A stretch of DNA of 64,000 nt. Origin: Acinetobacter parvus DSM 16617 = CIP 108168. GTDB taxonomy: Bacteria > Pseudomonadota > Gammaproteobacteria > Pseudomonadales > Moraxellaceae. How positions within the stretch are numbered: the stretch's first letter is position 1; the number at the start of each line of letters is the position of its first letter. A program made the translations under genes and the position numbers. Below are positions 44,035 through 53,588 of this stretch, piece by piece. Location of the stretch: NCBI RefSeq assembly GCF_000368025.1, contig NZ_KB849207.1, positions 7,642 through 71,641 on the forward strand. The letters run 5' to 3'. A model generated the notes under the pieces. The model was not told the origin of the DNA. It saw only the letters and a list, made by a program, of their open reading frames with translations, and did no database searches.

Positions 44035-44922
44035 TTAAGCCCAAATCACCATAATTGCGGCCACAATCACCAACCACAAACCCAAATGATCGGTTTTGGC
44101 GAGCTTCTCTTTAAAGAAAAATGCTGAGATCAGTAGGCTAAATAATATTTCGACCTGCCCCAGGGTTTTGACTATTGCCACCGTTTGCATACTCATGGCA
44201 CTAAACCAACCGACTGAGGCGAGAAAACTACAGATGCTCACGCGCAGGGTTAGGCCAAGACGCTGCCACATTTTATAAAGTGTTGTTCGGCTAAAAATCC
44301 CTAGGTAGAGTAAAAGTATAATACACTGAAAGCTGATCAGGCTGCAAAGTACCCATCCTGCACGATGCAGGAACGGCAACATGCTCAGTTCCAGACTGGC
44401 TTCGCGGACCAGTAATGAAGTGATGGCAAAGCATAATCCACTTCCCAAACCAATCATTAAGGTTTTAAATGATAATTCAGTGTGTTGACGACCTTTACTC
44501 AGTAGAAAGACTGCCACTGCACCAATCAATACACCCACCCAACCCCATGCAGTCAAATGTTCCTGTAGGAATAAAACACCGACCAAAGCCGCCAAAATGG
44601 CTTCACTTTTGGCCAGCCCGACACCAATGGCATAGTTCTTCTGCTGGAATAATTTGACCATTAATGCTGTGGCATAAATCTGGCTAATGCCCGCAATCAC
44701 CACATAGACCCAGAATTTATGGGAGAAATGAACCTGCGCTGTAACAGGTTGGTGCAGATAGAGAAATGCCAGATAGCTAAAGGCAAAGATGGGGGAAAAT
44801 AAAAATCGAGCCAATGTCGTTCCATAGACATCAACGGTGGTACTGAGTTGTTTTTGAAATGCATTACGCCACGCCTGCATAAAAGCGGCCATGAGAGTGA
44901 ATAGAATCCAGGTGATTGCCAT
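44035..44922 (-). CDS. EamA-family (DMT) transporter
   Basis: A 295-residue inner-membrane protein with ten predicted helices in two EamA halves (first half LVGVLFLQEHLTAWGWVGVL; second half ILFSLLISAFFFKEKLAKTD). The substrate is unknown; family members export amino acids, nucleotides or drugs. It is intact, unlike the EamA remnant at 14126. It stands alone. Confidence 0.9.
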   Translation of the reverse strand: MAITWILFTLMAAFMQAWRNAFQKQLSTTVDVYGTTLARFLFSPIFAFSYLAFLYLHQPVTAQVHFSHKFWVYVVIAGISQIYATALMVKLFQQKNYAIGVGLAKSEAILAALVGVLFLQEHLTAWGWVGVLIGAVAVFLLSKGRQHTELSFKTLMIGLGSGLCFAITSLLVREASLELSMLPFLHRAGWVLCSLISFQCIILLLYLGIFSRTTLYKMWQRLGLTLRVSICSFLASVGWFSAMSMQTVAIVKTLGQVEILFSLLISAFFFKEKLAKTDHLGLWLVIVAAIMVIWA

Positions 44923-45075
44923 AGATTGAAACGCAAAATCAAAAAGTGATGGTAATTTACTCTGTTTTAAACAGTTTTTCGATGGTCAATATATCCATTC
45001 ATGTTATTGAGTCCTAAAATATGTTTGACTTATGATGTTTTTTAAACTGATCAAGTCCATATTCTATCCTTGTAT

Positions 45076-45654
45076 TTAGTAAGCTGACTGATCAGCATTA
45101 TTTTGTCTTTTTTTCTGTATCCAACATGCGAGCACAATCACGAGAATAATCACAAATACCGTAATCACAACAGGCATCACAAATGCCAAAATCGACAACA
45201 CAATTGAGCCAATCAACTCCCCCGTTGCCACTACAAAATTCCCCAGTCCACCAGTGGTTGCTGTTGAAACACCTCGTGCAGCGACCGTACTCATTTGCAC
45301 CACACCTGCTGTTCCACCACCGACAATAATGGCCGAAGCCCAACTGGCAAATTGCGACATTTCGCCACTGCTTACAGCCATTGTGGTGAGTGTACCTGCA
45401 ATCATGGCGGCAGGCGTTGCAACGGTATCGAGTAAGTTATCAACCCACGGTACATAATACGCAGCAATTTCACTGATTGTTGCCACGGTCAAAGCCAGAC
45501 AAACGGCAGGCATCGCCAACCATTCAAAACCTTTCAAGGGTTCAAACCAACCCATGAGCGCCGCAACACTCATGACCAGCAAAGGCATAAAAACCCGAAA
45601 ACCACTGGCTGCGCTTAATCCTACGCCGATACAAAGTCCTAAAATTGTTTCCAT
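45076..45654 (-). CDS. DUF4126 membrane protein
   Basis: A 192-residue protein with five to six helices. The N-terminus (ILGLCIGVGLSAASGFRVFM) and the glycine-rich VGGGTAGVVQMSTVAARGVS are typical of DUF4126. It ends in a basic tail (WIQKKRQNN). The function is unknown. It lies downstream of the zinc-ribbon gene with a terminator between. Confidence 0.85.
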   Translation of the reverse strand: METILGLCIGVGLSAASGFRVFMPLLVMSVAALMGWFEPLKGFEWLAMPAVCLALTVATISEIAAYYVPWVDNLLDTVATPAAMIAGTLTTMAVSSGEMSQFASWASAIIVGGGTAGVVQMSTVAARGVSTATTGGLGNFVVATGELIGSIVLSILAFVMPVVITVFVIILVIVLACWIQKKRQNNADQSAY

Positions 45655-45715
45655 CTGGGTTTTCCTTATTTTTGTCAGATATCGTTATCTTGTTATTTCA
45701 TATTTTACAGTAACA

Positions 45716-45743
45716 AAAAAGCCCTATCGAGTGACAGGGCTTT
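45716..45743 (-). terminator. Terminator of the zinc-ribbon gene
   Basis: AAGCCCT / AGGGCTT (45719-45725, 45736-45742) is followed on the minus strand by a T-run. Confidence 0.8.
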
Positions 45744-45780
45744 CATCAAAACAGTGGGTAACTGTTTGGTGTTTTGCGGC

Positions 45781-45924
45781 TTAGGCATTCTTACTGTTGA
45801 ATTGATTGCCAAGGCATTTGGTACACGGAGGTAAACGATCAGTACCAATTTCTAAATAGGTGCGGTGTCCGCATTGAACACAAAAATAGAAGCCAGTTCC
45901 AGGTCTTTCGCCAGCAGTAACCAT
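45781..45924 (-). CDS. Small zinc-ribbon protein, 47 residues
   Basis: This small gene reads MVTAGERPGTGFYFCVQCGH, then LEIGTDRLPPCTKC. Two CxxC pairs (Cys15/Cys18 and Cys34/Cys37) make a zinc ribbon like the C-terminal domain of the DUF1451 zinc-ribbon proteins. ATG 45924 has GGAG eight bases upstream, and a terminator follows the stop, so it is a real gene. The function is unknown; nucleic-acid or protein binding is usual for such folds. Confidence 0.82.
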   Translation of the reverse strand: MVTAGERPGTGFYFCVQCGHRTYLEIGTDRLPPCTKCLGNQFNSKNA

Positions 45925-46075
45925 CTTTGTTCTCCATAGATTTTAGAAATGGTTCATATACTATAGCGTGATAACCTTGATTATTTATTGACCTTTCTGA
46001 CGAATGGTGATGGCGGAAAGGTTAAGAAAGAGCTTAGATTTTTTTTCCTCCCAAGCATTATCTCCCCACTATCTC

Positions 46076-47893
46076 TCAAGGGGCACAATATATCATTGGA
46101 AAAACACCTGCATCTTTAGCCGCATGAGAAAATGAAGATAAAATCCATAGCCATTGAATAATATGCCCTCCAACTTTATGTCCTTGTTGTAATTTTCTCA
46201 GTTCTTTTTCTATGTTGGATTTTGAAATAAAATTACAACTCAGGATACACTTCCTATGTAATTTTGGGTTTTTTAAAATTAAATCAATATCTTGTTTAAA
46301 ATTACCAGCATCCTTGCGAATCCTAGAAATTTTAGTTTGTACTCCCTTACCTTTACCATTAGCACCCTTTCCACTCTTATATGAATCTGCAAAAGTCGTG
46401 GAGTATTTATTTAATATTTGTTGTCTTGAAAAATGCATATTTCCTAAATTTTTGATACCTTGCCCCACTACATCCTGTAATCTACTTGCTGAGTTAGTTT
46501 CATCATTCGAATATTTTGAATGAATAAAATTAATACTAAAGTCTTTTAAATCAATAGTTAAATGATCTGCCCATTCATCACCTAAATCATCACAAAAAAT
46601 ATAATCGTTATTTGAATGTATCATTTCTACAAAATTAAACATTGAATTTGGTGTAAAAGCTTCTTGTACAGTACTAAATTCTCCTTTTTCTGATGTAACT
46701 TGTTTGATGTTATTTTGAGGATAAAGCATAGCTAAAATCGAATCTATTTCAGACACCCCAGATACATCCTCGAAGCAACTCTCCATGCAGTACATATATC
46801 GAGGGTTATCAAAAGTTAAACAGAATAGCCCATTTTTATTAATGTAATTTAAAAGGCTTTCTAACTTACCATTTTCTTCGATTTTAAAATTTCTCAATAA
46901 TTTCGAATAAATAGACAATGTTTTTTTATTTCTATTTATTTTTGTGGATTCTTCTAAGCTAACTATGTCTAGATTAGAATCTATTTCATACACAGCCCCA
47001 AGTCGAAGAAATAATTTATCAGATATTACATTAGGTACATCTATAACTTTTTTAACACGCTTAGTTTTACCATTTATTTTTTCTTTTCTTTTTCGTTCAT
47101 ATTTTAATGAAATTATACCATCCTCTATCCTTTCCTCAATTGCAGAAACATCAATTAATAAAGCTGCTGGATTACAAGAAGAAAGCACATCATTTAATAA
47201 AACTTTTTTTGCAAATATTTGAAGAAACTCATTCTCTTTAGCATTTTTAATTAATTGAATTTGACTATGTGCCCATTCAACTATGCTCTCAACAGACTGT
47301 CTAGACGATGATTCAACAAATCTACCACTCGCTGAAATAGACTTCGTTTGCCCTTGCTCCCTTACTTTAAAGTACGATGGGACTGAACGTCCTGCTGAAT
47401 GACTTGAAAAAGATCCCTCCAGATCACTTGCTTCAAATGATCTATTTCTAATAGCTTTTTCTGAAACAGTCATATTGCGTAATGATATTTTTTGGAAATC
47501 AGCATTTTTTCCAACTAATTTACTCAACTCACTAACATCAATTAATTGAAAACTATCTTTTACAAACTGTAAATATGTCGAACAGCTTTTACTTAGTAAA
47601 ACTAAATAATCATCTATCTCCATTAAAATTATATAGGCATAAATACGGTCTTCATAATTATCATCATCTAAGAAATGAACTGGTCTGACTGTTGAAAAGA
47701 CTTTAATTGATAAAGTGTAATCAATATTTGTTTGTGTCTGCTTCTTAGTTCTAAATTTATCTATTATAAATTGCGTATTATCTTCTTTATTATCAGTTGC
47801 TAATTTGAGTATTTCATGAATTACAATGTCATTAGGCGAAACATTAGATTTAAAAAATAGAACATTTTTTGTCAATTCTAATCTATCAGGCAT
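46076..47893 (-). CDS. Large AT-rich orphan protein, unknown; possible nuclease-like C-terminal domain
   Basis: A 605-residue soluble protein I cannot name. Nothing suggests a signal peptide or membrane helix. It is Lys/Ser/Asn-rich, and a sampled 60-base line (46681) is only 19 of 60 G+C, well below the flanking core genes. Residues 435-482 read DDLGDEWADHLTID, INFIHSKYSNDE, then DVVGQGIKNLG. The spacing D-x3-E-x2-D ... HxK ... GQ-x3-KN resembles, from memory, PD-(D/E)XK-type domains in uncharacterised defence proteins; this is inference. Residues about 505-520 (KSGKGANGKGKG) are a basic flexible linker. It lies after the acnD terminator with no partner gene, an accessory insertion in a core region. 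Confidence 0.8.
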   Translation of the reverse strand: MPDRLELTKNVLFFKSNVSPNDIVIHEILKLATDNKEDNTQFIIDKFRTKKQTQTNIDYTLSIKVFSTVRPVHFLDDDNYEDRIYAYIILMEIDDYLVLLSKSCSTYLQFVKDSFQLIDVSELSKLVGKNADFQKISLRNMTVSEKAIRNRSFEASDLEGSFSSHSAGRSVPSYFKVREQGQTKSISASGRFVESSSRQSVESIVEWAHSQIQLIKNAKENEFLQIFAKKVLLNDVLSSCNPAALLIDVSAIEERIEDGIISLKYERKRKEKINGKTKRVKKVIDVPNVISDKLFLRLGAVYEIDSNLDIVSLEESTKINRNKKTLSIYSKLLRNFKIEENGKLESLLNYINKNGLFCLTFDNPRYMYCMESCFEDVSGVSEIDSILAMLYPQNNIKQVTSEKGEFSTVQEAFTPNSMFNFVEMIHSNNDYIFCDDLGDEWADHLTIDLKDFSINFIHSKYSNDETNSASRLQDVVGQGIKNLGNMHFSRQQILNKYSTTFADSYKSGKGANGKGKGVQTKISRIRKDAGNFKQDIDLILKNPKLHRKCILSCNFISKSNIEKELRKLQQGHKVGGHIIQWLWILSSFSHAAKDAGVFPMIYCAP

Positions 47894-47919
47894 ATTCTAA
47901 CCCTATATTCTTATTTAAT

Positions 47920-47949
47920 AAAAAACCCCATCATCAAGATAGGGTTTTT
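47920..47949 (-). terminator. Terminator after acnD
   Basis: AAAAACCC / GGGTTTTT flanks a loop that also pairs (ATC/GAT); a T-run follows on both strands. It isolates the orphan gene from the prp operon. Confidence 0.82.
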
Positions 47950-47982
47950 TTACAAAAATATCAATCACTTTTAGCTAAAGTA

Positions 47983-50613
47983 TTAAGCCACTTGACCTTC
48001 TAAAAAGTCTTGTGCGAAACGCTGCAATACACCACCCGCTTCATACACAGAAACTTCCTCAAGCGTATCTAGGCGACAGGTCACAGGCACTTCCACAATC
48101 TCTTCTTTACCATCTGCTGTCGCACGTTCAATCACCAAAGTTAAAGTCGAACGCGGTGCAATATTACCAATTACGCTATACAGCTCAGTACCATCTAAAC
48201 CCAAAGTTTTACGGTTAATGCCTGCTTTAAACTCAAGCGGTAAAACACCCATACCGACTAAGTTAGTACGGTGAATACGCTCGAAACCTTCCGCCACAAT
48301 CGCTTCCACACCTGCAAGACGAACACCTTTGGCAGCCCAGTCACGGCTTGAACCCTGACCATAATCCGCACCTGCAACAATAATCAACGGTTGCTTACGG
48401 TTCATGTAAGTTTCAATCGCTTCCCACATACGCATCACTTCGCCTTCAGGCTCTACACGCGCTTTTGAACCTTGTTTAATCGTGCCGTCAGAACGAACCA
48501 CCATTTCATTAAACAATTTCGGGTTGGCAAATGTTGCACGTTGTGCAGTCAAATGGTCACCACGGTGTGTCGCATATGAGTTGAAGTCTTCTTCAGGTAC
48601 GCCCATTTTGTGTAGGTATTCACCCGCAGCCGAATCCATCATGATCGCATTTGAAGGCGACAAATGGTCAGTCGTGATGTTATCCCCCAAAATTGCAAGC
48701 GGACGCATGTTGGTCAAAGTACGTGGTGCAGCCAACGCCCCTTCCCAATACGGCGGACGACGAATGTAAGTACTCATTGGACGCCAGTCGTAAAGTGGGC
48801 TTTCCGCTTGCTCAACTTCACCGAGGTCAAACATAGGAATGTAGACTTTACGGAATTGTTCAGGCTTCACAGCTTCTTTTACCAGTGCATCGATTTCAGC
48901 ATCAGATGGCCAAATATCTTTGAGGTAAATTGGATTACCGTCTTTGTCTATACCGAGTGCATCTTTTTCGATGTCAAAACGGATCGTTCCTGCAATCGCA
49001 TACGCCACTACCAGTGGAGGCGATGCCAAGAACGCTTGTTTTGCATATGGATGGATACGACCATCGAAGTTACGGTTACCCGAAAGTACCGCTGTCGCAT
49101 ACAAATCACGGTCAATGATTTCTTGTTGAATCACTGGATCAAGTGCGCCTGACATACCATTACACGTAGTACATGCATAGGCTACGATACCAAAACCAAG
49201 TTTCTCTAGGTCTTTGAGTACGCCAGCTTCTTCAAGATACAATGCCGCCGCTTTAGAACCTGGTGCAAATGATGATTTCACCCAAGGCTTACGTACTAAG
49301 CCCAGTTCATTGGCTTTACGTGCCAATAGACCTGCGGCCACAGTGTTACGTGGGTTTGAAGTATTGGTACATGAGGTGATCGCAGCAATAATCACTGCGC
49401 CATCAGGAATTAAACCTTCTGCTTCTTGTGCTTTCGCAAGATCTAAATTCCCTGCAATGCCTTTGGCTTTTAAGTCGCTGGTTGAAACACGTGCATGTGG
49501 GTTCGATGGCCCTGCAATGTTACGAGTCACTGTTGAAAGATCGAAACGAAGTACACGTGGATATTGCGCCGCAGTCATATCCGATGCCCAAAGACCGATT
49601 TCTTTAGCATATTGCTCAACCAATGCCACTTGCGCATCTTCACGACCCGTCAGGCGTAAATAATCAATGGTGTTCTGGTCGATGTAGAACATCGCAGCCG
49701 TTGCACCGTATTCTGGGGTCATGTTCGAGATGGTTGCACGGTCACCAATCGACATGGTGTCTGCGCCTTCACCGAAGAACTCAAGATATGCACCAACTAC
49801 GCGTTCTTTACGTAAGAATTCAGTGAGTGCCAATACGATATCCGTAGCCGTGATGCCTGCTTGACGCTGACCGACTAGCTCAACACCGATAATGTCTGGA
49901 AGACGCATCCAAGATGCACGACCCAACATCACGTTTTCAGCTTCTAAACCACCCACACCCACTGAGATCACACCAAGTGCATCCGTATGTGGTGTATGTG
50001 AGTCTGTACCTACACATGTATCTGGGAACGCTAAGCCATCACGATTTTGGATCACTGGAGACATTTTCTCTAAGTTGATCTGGTGCATGATGCCGTTACC
50101 CGCAGGGATCACGTCGACATTTTTAAATGCGGTCTTCGTCCACTCAATAAAGTGGAAACGGTCTTCGTTACGACGGTCTTCAATGGCACGGTTTTTTTCA
50201 AACGCGTCAGGATCAAAGCCGCCATATTCCACTGCCAAAGAGTGGTCGACGATCAACTGTGTTGGAACCACTGGGTTCACTTTAGATGGATCACCACCTT
50301 TTTCCGCAATCGCATCACGTAAACCCGCAAGGTCGACGAGGGCTGTTTGACCTAAGATGTCATGACAGACCACGCGCGCAGGATACCAAGGAAAATCCAA
50401 GTCCTGACGGCGTTCGATCAATTGCGTTAAATAGGCCGTTAAATTTTCTGCATCAGCTTTACGCACAAGCTGTTCTGCCAACACTTTCGAGGTGTATGGC
50501 AAAGTTTCGTATGCGCCTGGCTGAATGTCTTCAACGGCTTGACGCACGTCATAGTATTCGAGCTGGGTATTGCCATTCTGATTTGGCAGCGGTTTACGGT
50601 ATTGATTTGTCAT
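47983..50613 (-). CDS. acnD: 2-methylcitrate dehydratase, Fe/S-dependent (AcnD)
   Basis: An 876-residue aconitase-family enzyme of the 2-methylcitrate cycle for propionate. Cluster-binding Cys are in ITSCTNTSNP and ACTTCNGMSG; the swivel domain has YGQGSSRDWAAKG. Its length and its position after prpC point to AcnD rather than housekeeping AcnA. AcnD normally works with the isomerase PrpF, but no prpF is found here: the next gene is an unrelated orphan. ATG overlaps the prpC stop by one base (TAATG). Confidence 0.93.
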   Translation of the reverse strand: MTNQYRKPLPNQNGNTQLEYYDVRQAVEDIQPGAYETLPYTSKVLAEQLVRKADAENLTAYLTQLIERRQDLDFPWYPARVVCHDILGQTALVDLAGLRDAIAEKGGDPSKVNPVVPTQLIVDHSLAVEYGGFDPDAFEKNRAIEDRRNEDRFHFIEWTKTAFKNVDVIPAGNGIMHQINLEKMSPVIQNRDGLAFPDTCVGTDSHTPHTDALGVISVGVGGLEAENVMLGRASWMRLPDIIGVELVGQRQAGITATDIVLALTEFLRKERVVGAYLEFFGEGADTMSIGDRATISNMTPEYGATAAMFYIDQNTIDYLRLTGREDAQVALVEQYAKEIGLWASDMTAAQYPRVLRFDLSTVTRNIAGPSNPHARVSTSDLKAKGIAGNLDLAKAQEAEGLIPDGAVIIAAITSCTNTSNPRNTVAAGLLARKANELGLVRKPWVKSSFAPGSKAAALYLEEAGVLKDLEKLGFGIVAYACTTCNGMSGALDPVIQQEIIDRDLYATAVLSGNRNFDGRIHPYAKQAFLASPPLVVAYAIAGTIRFDIEKDALGIDKDGNPIYLKDIWPSDAEIDALVKEAVKPEQFRKVYIPMFDLGEVEQAESPLYDWRPMSTYIRRPPYWEGALAAPRTLTNMRPLAILGDNITTDHLSPSNAIMMDSAAGEYLHKMGVPEEDFNSYATHRGDHLTAQRATFANPKLFNEMVVRSDGTIKQGSKARVEPEGEVMRMWEAIETYMNRKQPLIIVAGADYGQGSSRDWAAKGVRLAGVEAIVAEGFERIHRTNLVGMGVLPLEFKAGINRKTLGLDGTELYSVIGNIAPRSTLTLVIERATADGKEEIVEVPVTCRLDTLEEVSVYEAGGVLQRFAQDFLEGQVA

Positions 50614-51770
50614 TAACCACGCTCCGCCAATGGTTTGAATTCTAAGTTTTCAGGGCCAGTGTAGTTCGCACTTGGGCGAATGATCTTACCGTCTTGACGT
50701 TGTTCAATCACATGTGCAGACCAACCTGCTGTACGAGCAATTACGAATAATGGAGTGAACATTGCTGTTGGCACACCCATCAAGTGATAGCTCACAGCGC
50801 TGAACCAATCGAGGTTCGGGAACATGTTCTTCACTTCTTTCATCACTGCTTCTAAACGTTCAGCAATCAGGTACATTTTGGTGTTCTCTTGCGCTTCAGC
50901 AAGATCACGCGCCACTTTCTTGATCACTTCGTTACGTGGATCAGAGATGGTATAAACAGGGTGACCAAAGCCGATGATCACTTCTTTTTTCTCTACACGG
51001 CTACGGATGTCTGCTTCTGCTTCGTCAGCGTTGTCATAACGTTGTTGAATCACGAATGCAACTTCGTTCGCACCACCATGTTTTGGACCACGTAGCGCAC
51101 CAATACCACCTGTAATTGCTGAATACATGTCTGAACCTGTACCTGCAACAACACGTGACGTAAATGTAGAAGCATTGAATTCATGCTCAGCATACAAAAT
51201 CAAAGAGGTATGCATGGCTTGAATCCATTCTTCAGATGGCGCTTCGCCATGAAGTAAATGGAGGAAATGCGCAGCGATTGAGTCATCATTGGTTTCAACT
51301 TCGATACGACGACCGTTGTTGCTGAAGTGGTACCAATACAACAACATTGAACCCAAGCTTGCCATCAATTTATCAGCGATGTCTTTTGCACCTGCTTCAT
51401 TGTGATCTTCATGTTCAGGCGTTAAACAACCTAGAACTGAAACGCCCGTACGCATCACATCCATAGGGTGTGCAGATGGTGGTAACTGTTCAAGTGCCGT
51501 TTTCAATGCGGCTGGTAAACCACGCAGTGCTTTCAGTTTTGCTTTATAGGCTTTCAACTCAGCTTTGTTTGGCAGTTTGCCATGTACAAGCAAATGTGCA
51601 ACTTCTTCAAATTCGCTACCCACTGCAAGGTCTAGAATGTCATAACCACGGTAGTGCAAGTCATTACCACTACGACCGACGGTACAAAGTGCAGTGTTAC
51701 CTGCAACTTGACCACTTAACGCAACTGATTTTTTTGGCTTGAAGCCGACTGGTGTTTCATTACTGCTCAT
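50613..51770 (-). CDS. prpC: 2-methylcitrate synthase
   Basis: A 385-residue citrate-synthase-family enzyme condensing propionyl-CoA with oxaloacetate. Active-site regions are RGPKHGGANEVAF, GFGHPVYTISDPR and the closing ANYTGPENLEF. ATG 51770 (MSSNETPVG) starts it; the longer frame is not needed. A repeat element lies in the gap to prpB. Confidence 0.95.
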   Translation of the reverse strand: MSSNETPVGFKPKKSVALSGQVAGNTALCTVGRSGNDLHYRGYDILDLAVGSEFEEVAHLLVHGKLPNKAELKAYKAKLKALRGLPAALKTALEQLPPSAHPMDVMRTGVSVLGCLTPEHEDHNEAGAKDIADKLMASLGSMLLYWYHFSNNGRRIEVETNDDSIAAHFLHLLHGEAPSEEWIQAMHTSLILYAEHEFNASTFTSRVVAGTGSDMYSAITGGIGALRGPKHGGANEVAFVIQQRYDNADEAEADIRSRVEKKEVIIGFGHPVYTISDPRNEVIKKVARDLAEAQENTKMYLIAERLEAVMKEVKNMFPNLDWFSAVSYHLMGVPTAMFTPLFVIARTAGWSAHVIEQRQDGKIIRPSANYTGPENLEFKPLAERG

Positions 51771-51807
51771 AAGATTGACCTTTTTATGGTGTTTATGTGT
51801 TTGCACT

Positions 51808-51920
51808 TTTACCCCCTCTAAATCTCCCCCTTATAAGGGGGAGACTTTCACGAAATCAAAATGTGATCTGATTGGTGAGGTTCCTCCCCTTTTTTTAAGG
51901 GGAGGTTAGGAGGGGTAAAT
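51808..51920. repeat. Palindromic intergenic repeat (REP/BIME-like) between prpB and prpC
   Basis: TTTTACCCCCTCTAAATCTC at the left end and the near inverse GGTTAGGAGGGGTAAA at the right flank two inner hairpins (CTCCCCCTT/AAGGGGGAG and CCTCCCC/GGGGAGG). It sits inside the operon without separate genes, like extragenic palindromes in other bacteria. Confidence 0.75.
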
Positions 51921-51928
51921 TTCAGAGA

Positions 51929-52810
51929 TTATTTATTCTTTGCAAAAGTTCCATCAAGATACTGTTCAAACGCATGGTAGTTAATGCGCTCATACAATTC
52001 TTGACGGGTTTGCATGGTGTCAACAACGTTCTTCTGTGTGCCTTCTTGACGCAGAGTCTCATACACATTTTCCGCTGCTTTGTTCATCGCGCGGAATGCT
52101 GAAAGTGGATATAACGCAATGCTCACATCCGCAGAAGCCAATTCTTCAGTGGTAAATAATGGCGTAGAACCAAATTCAGTAATGTTCGCCAATACTGGAA
52201 CTTTGGTCAGATCAGCAAACTGCTTGTACATTGCCAATTCAGTGATCGCTTCAGGGAATAACATATCCGCACCTGCTTCAATGTAAGCACCTGCACGATC
52301 AATCGCTGCTTGTAAACCTTCAACCGCTAAAGCATCGGTACGTGCCATGATCACAAAGTTTTCATCAGTACGCGCATCAACCGCAGCTTTAATACGATCC
52401 ACCATTTCTTGTTGCGTCACGATGGCTTTGTTAGGACGGTGTCCACAACGTTTAGCACCAACTTGGTCTTCAATGTGCATTGCCGCTGCGCCGAACTTAA
52501 TCATTGATTTAGTGGTACGTGCGATATTAAACGCGGAAGCACCAAAACCTGTATCCACATCAACCAATAAGGGTAGATCACAGACATCGGTAATACGGCG
52601 TACATCGGTCAATACATCATCAAGGTTGCTAATCCCCAAGTCAGGTAAACCCAAAGAACCTGCGGCAACACCACCGCCCGACAAATAGATCGCCTTGTAG
52701 CCTGCACGCTTTGCTAACAATGCATGATTGGCGTTGATCGCACCGACCACTTGTAATGGTTTTTCATTTGCGACCGCGTCGCGGAATAACTGACCAGCAG
52801 ATTTAGCCAT
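51929..52810 (-). CDS. prpB: Methylisocitrate lyase
   Basis: A 293-residue lyase splitting 2-methylisocitrate to pyruvate and succinate. Signature segments are GFGASAFNIARTTKSMIKFG, the catalytic KRCGHRPNK and ARTDALAVEG. ATG 52810 has a strong GGAGAA and overlaps the prpR end by 8 bases, so the operon is prpR-prpB-prpC-acnD. Confidence 0.96.
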   Translation of the reverse strand: MAKSAGQLFRDAVANEKPLQVVGAINANHALLAKRAGYKAIYLSGGGVAAGSLGLPDLGISNLDDVLTDVRRITDVCDLPLLVDVDTGFGASAFNIARTTKSMIKFGAAAMHIEDQVGAKRCGHRPNKAIVTQQEMVDRIKAAVDARTDENFVIMARTDALAVEGLQAAIDRAGAYIEAGADMLFPEAITELAMYKQFADLTKVPVLANITEFGSTPLFTTEELASADVSIALYPLSAFRAMNKAAENVYETLRQEGTQKNVVDTMQTRQELYERINYHAFEQYLDGTFAKNK

Positions 52811-53513
52811 GTTGATGTTCTCCTTGGGTTTGCAGCAATGTTTGCTCAACAATTTTGTAGGATGCATTGATGTGACGATGCATCAGCATTTCAGCAAGCT
52901 CACCATCACCCTCTGCAATCGCATCTAAAATGCGGATATGTTCATCCCAAGCTTTGCTTGGTCGATCTGGGGTATTTGAAAATTGAATTCGATACATACG
53001 GATGAGGTGATACAGCTCATCACATAACATTTTTTCGAGGGTTTTATTGCCACTGCTTTTGATAATGCAGTAATGGAAATCGTCTTGACCTTCTTGCAGA
53101 TAGTAGCCCTTACCTGCTTTAAAATTTTCATCTTCAGCATGCATTCGCAGTACATCACGCAATGCTAAAATTTGTTTTTTATCAATATGCTGTGCAGCCA
53201 ACTTACAAGCTAAGCCTTCAAGTGAAGCACGAATTTGGTACAGTTCTTGAAACTGTTGTAGAGAAAGGGAAACAACTCGCGCACCAACATGGGCCGTACG
53301 CTCAACCAATCGCTGTCCTTCCAGACGATGGATCGCCTCACGTAAAGGACCACGACTAATCCCATAAATACGTGCTAACTCAGGCTCAGAAATTTTGCTG
53401 CCCGCAGGAATTTGTCCTAACACGATTGCTGATTGAATTTGCTTAAATACATGTTCCGTCAGGGTAATACTCTGACTGGTGCTGATGGCTTGAGGAACAA
53501 GGGTATCTTGCAT
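52803..53513 (-). CDS. GntR-family regulator of the prp operon
   Basis: A 236-residue FadR-type (FCD) regulator. The winged helix is ISEPELARIYGISRGPLREA; the C-terminal FCD domain has the metal/ligand region around DDFHYCIIKSSGNKTLE and WDEHIRILDAIAEGD, with the expected Asp/His residues. ATG 53513 (MQDTLVPQ) is chosen; the upstream frame crosses its own predicted operators. It likely senses a propionate intermediate and represses the operon; that role is inferred. Confidence 0.9.
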   Translation of the reverse strand: MQDTLVPQAISTSQSITLTEHVFKQIQSAIVLGQIPAGSKISEPELARIYGISRGPLREAIHRLEGQRLVERTAHVGARVVSLSLQQFQELYQIRASLEGLACKLAAQHIDKKQILALRDVLRMHAEDENFKAGKGYYLQEGQDDFHYCIIKSSGNKTLEKMLCDELYHLIRMYRIQFSNTPDRPSKAWDEHIRILDAIAEGDGELAEMLMHRHINASYKIVEQTLLQTQGEHQHG

Positions 53514-53525
53514 ATTGTCGACAAT
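53514..53525. promoter_or_regulatory. GntR operator 1 at prpR
   Basis: ATTGTCGACAAT is a perfect 12-bp palindrome touching the prpR start codon. FadR/GntR proteins bind TTGTNNACAA-like sites. It probably mediates autorepression. Confidence 0.7.
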
Positions 53526-53576
53526 CTCTATAGTTTTGATGATTTTATAACGAGATAGAAGAAAAAATGCAATAGG

Positions 53577-53588
53577 ATTGTCGACAAT
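53577..53588. promoter_or_regulatory. GntR operator 2 at prpR
   Basis: ATTGTCGACAAT again, exactly the same as operator 1; centres are 63 bases apart, or six helical turns. Confidence 0.7.

Noticed and set aside
48664..49152. A long antisense frame inside acnD (and similar ones in atp, guaA and the kinase gene)
   Set aside because: These are shadows on the complementary strand of well-supported genes and have no family likeness.
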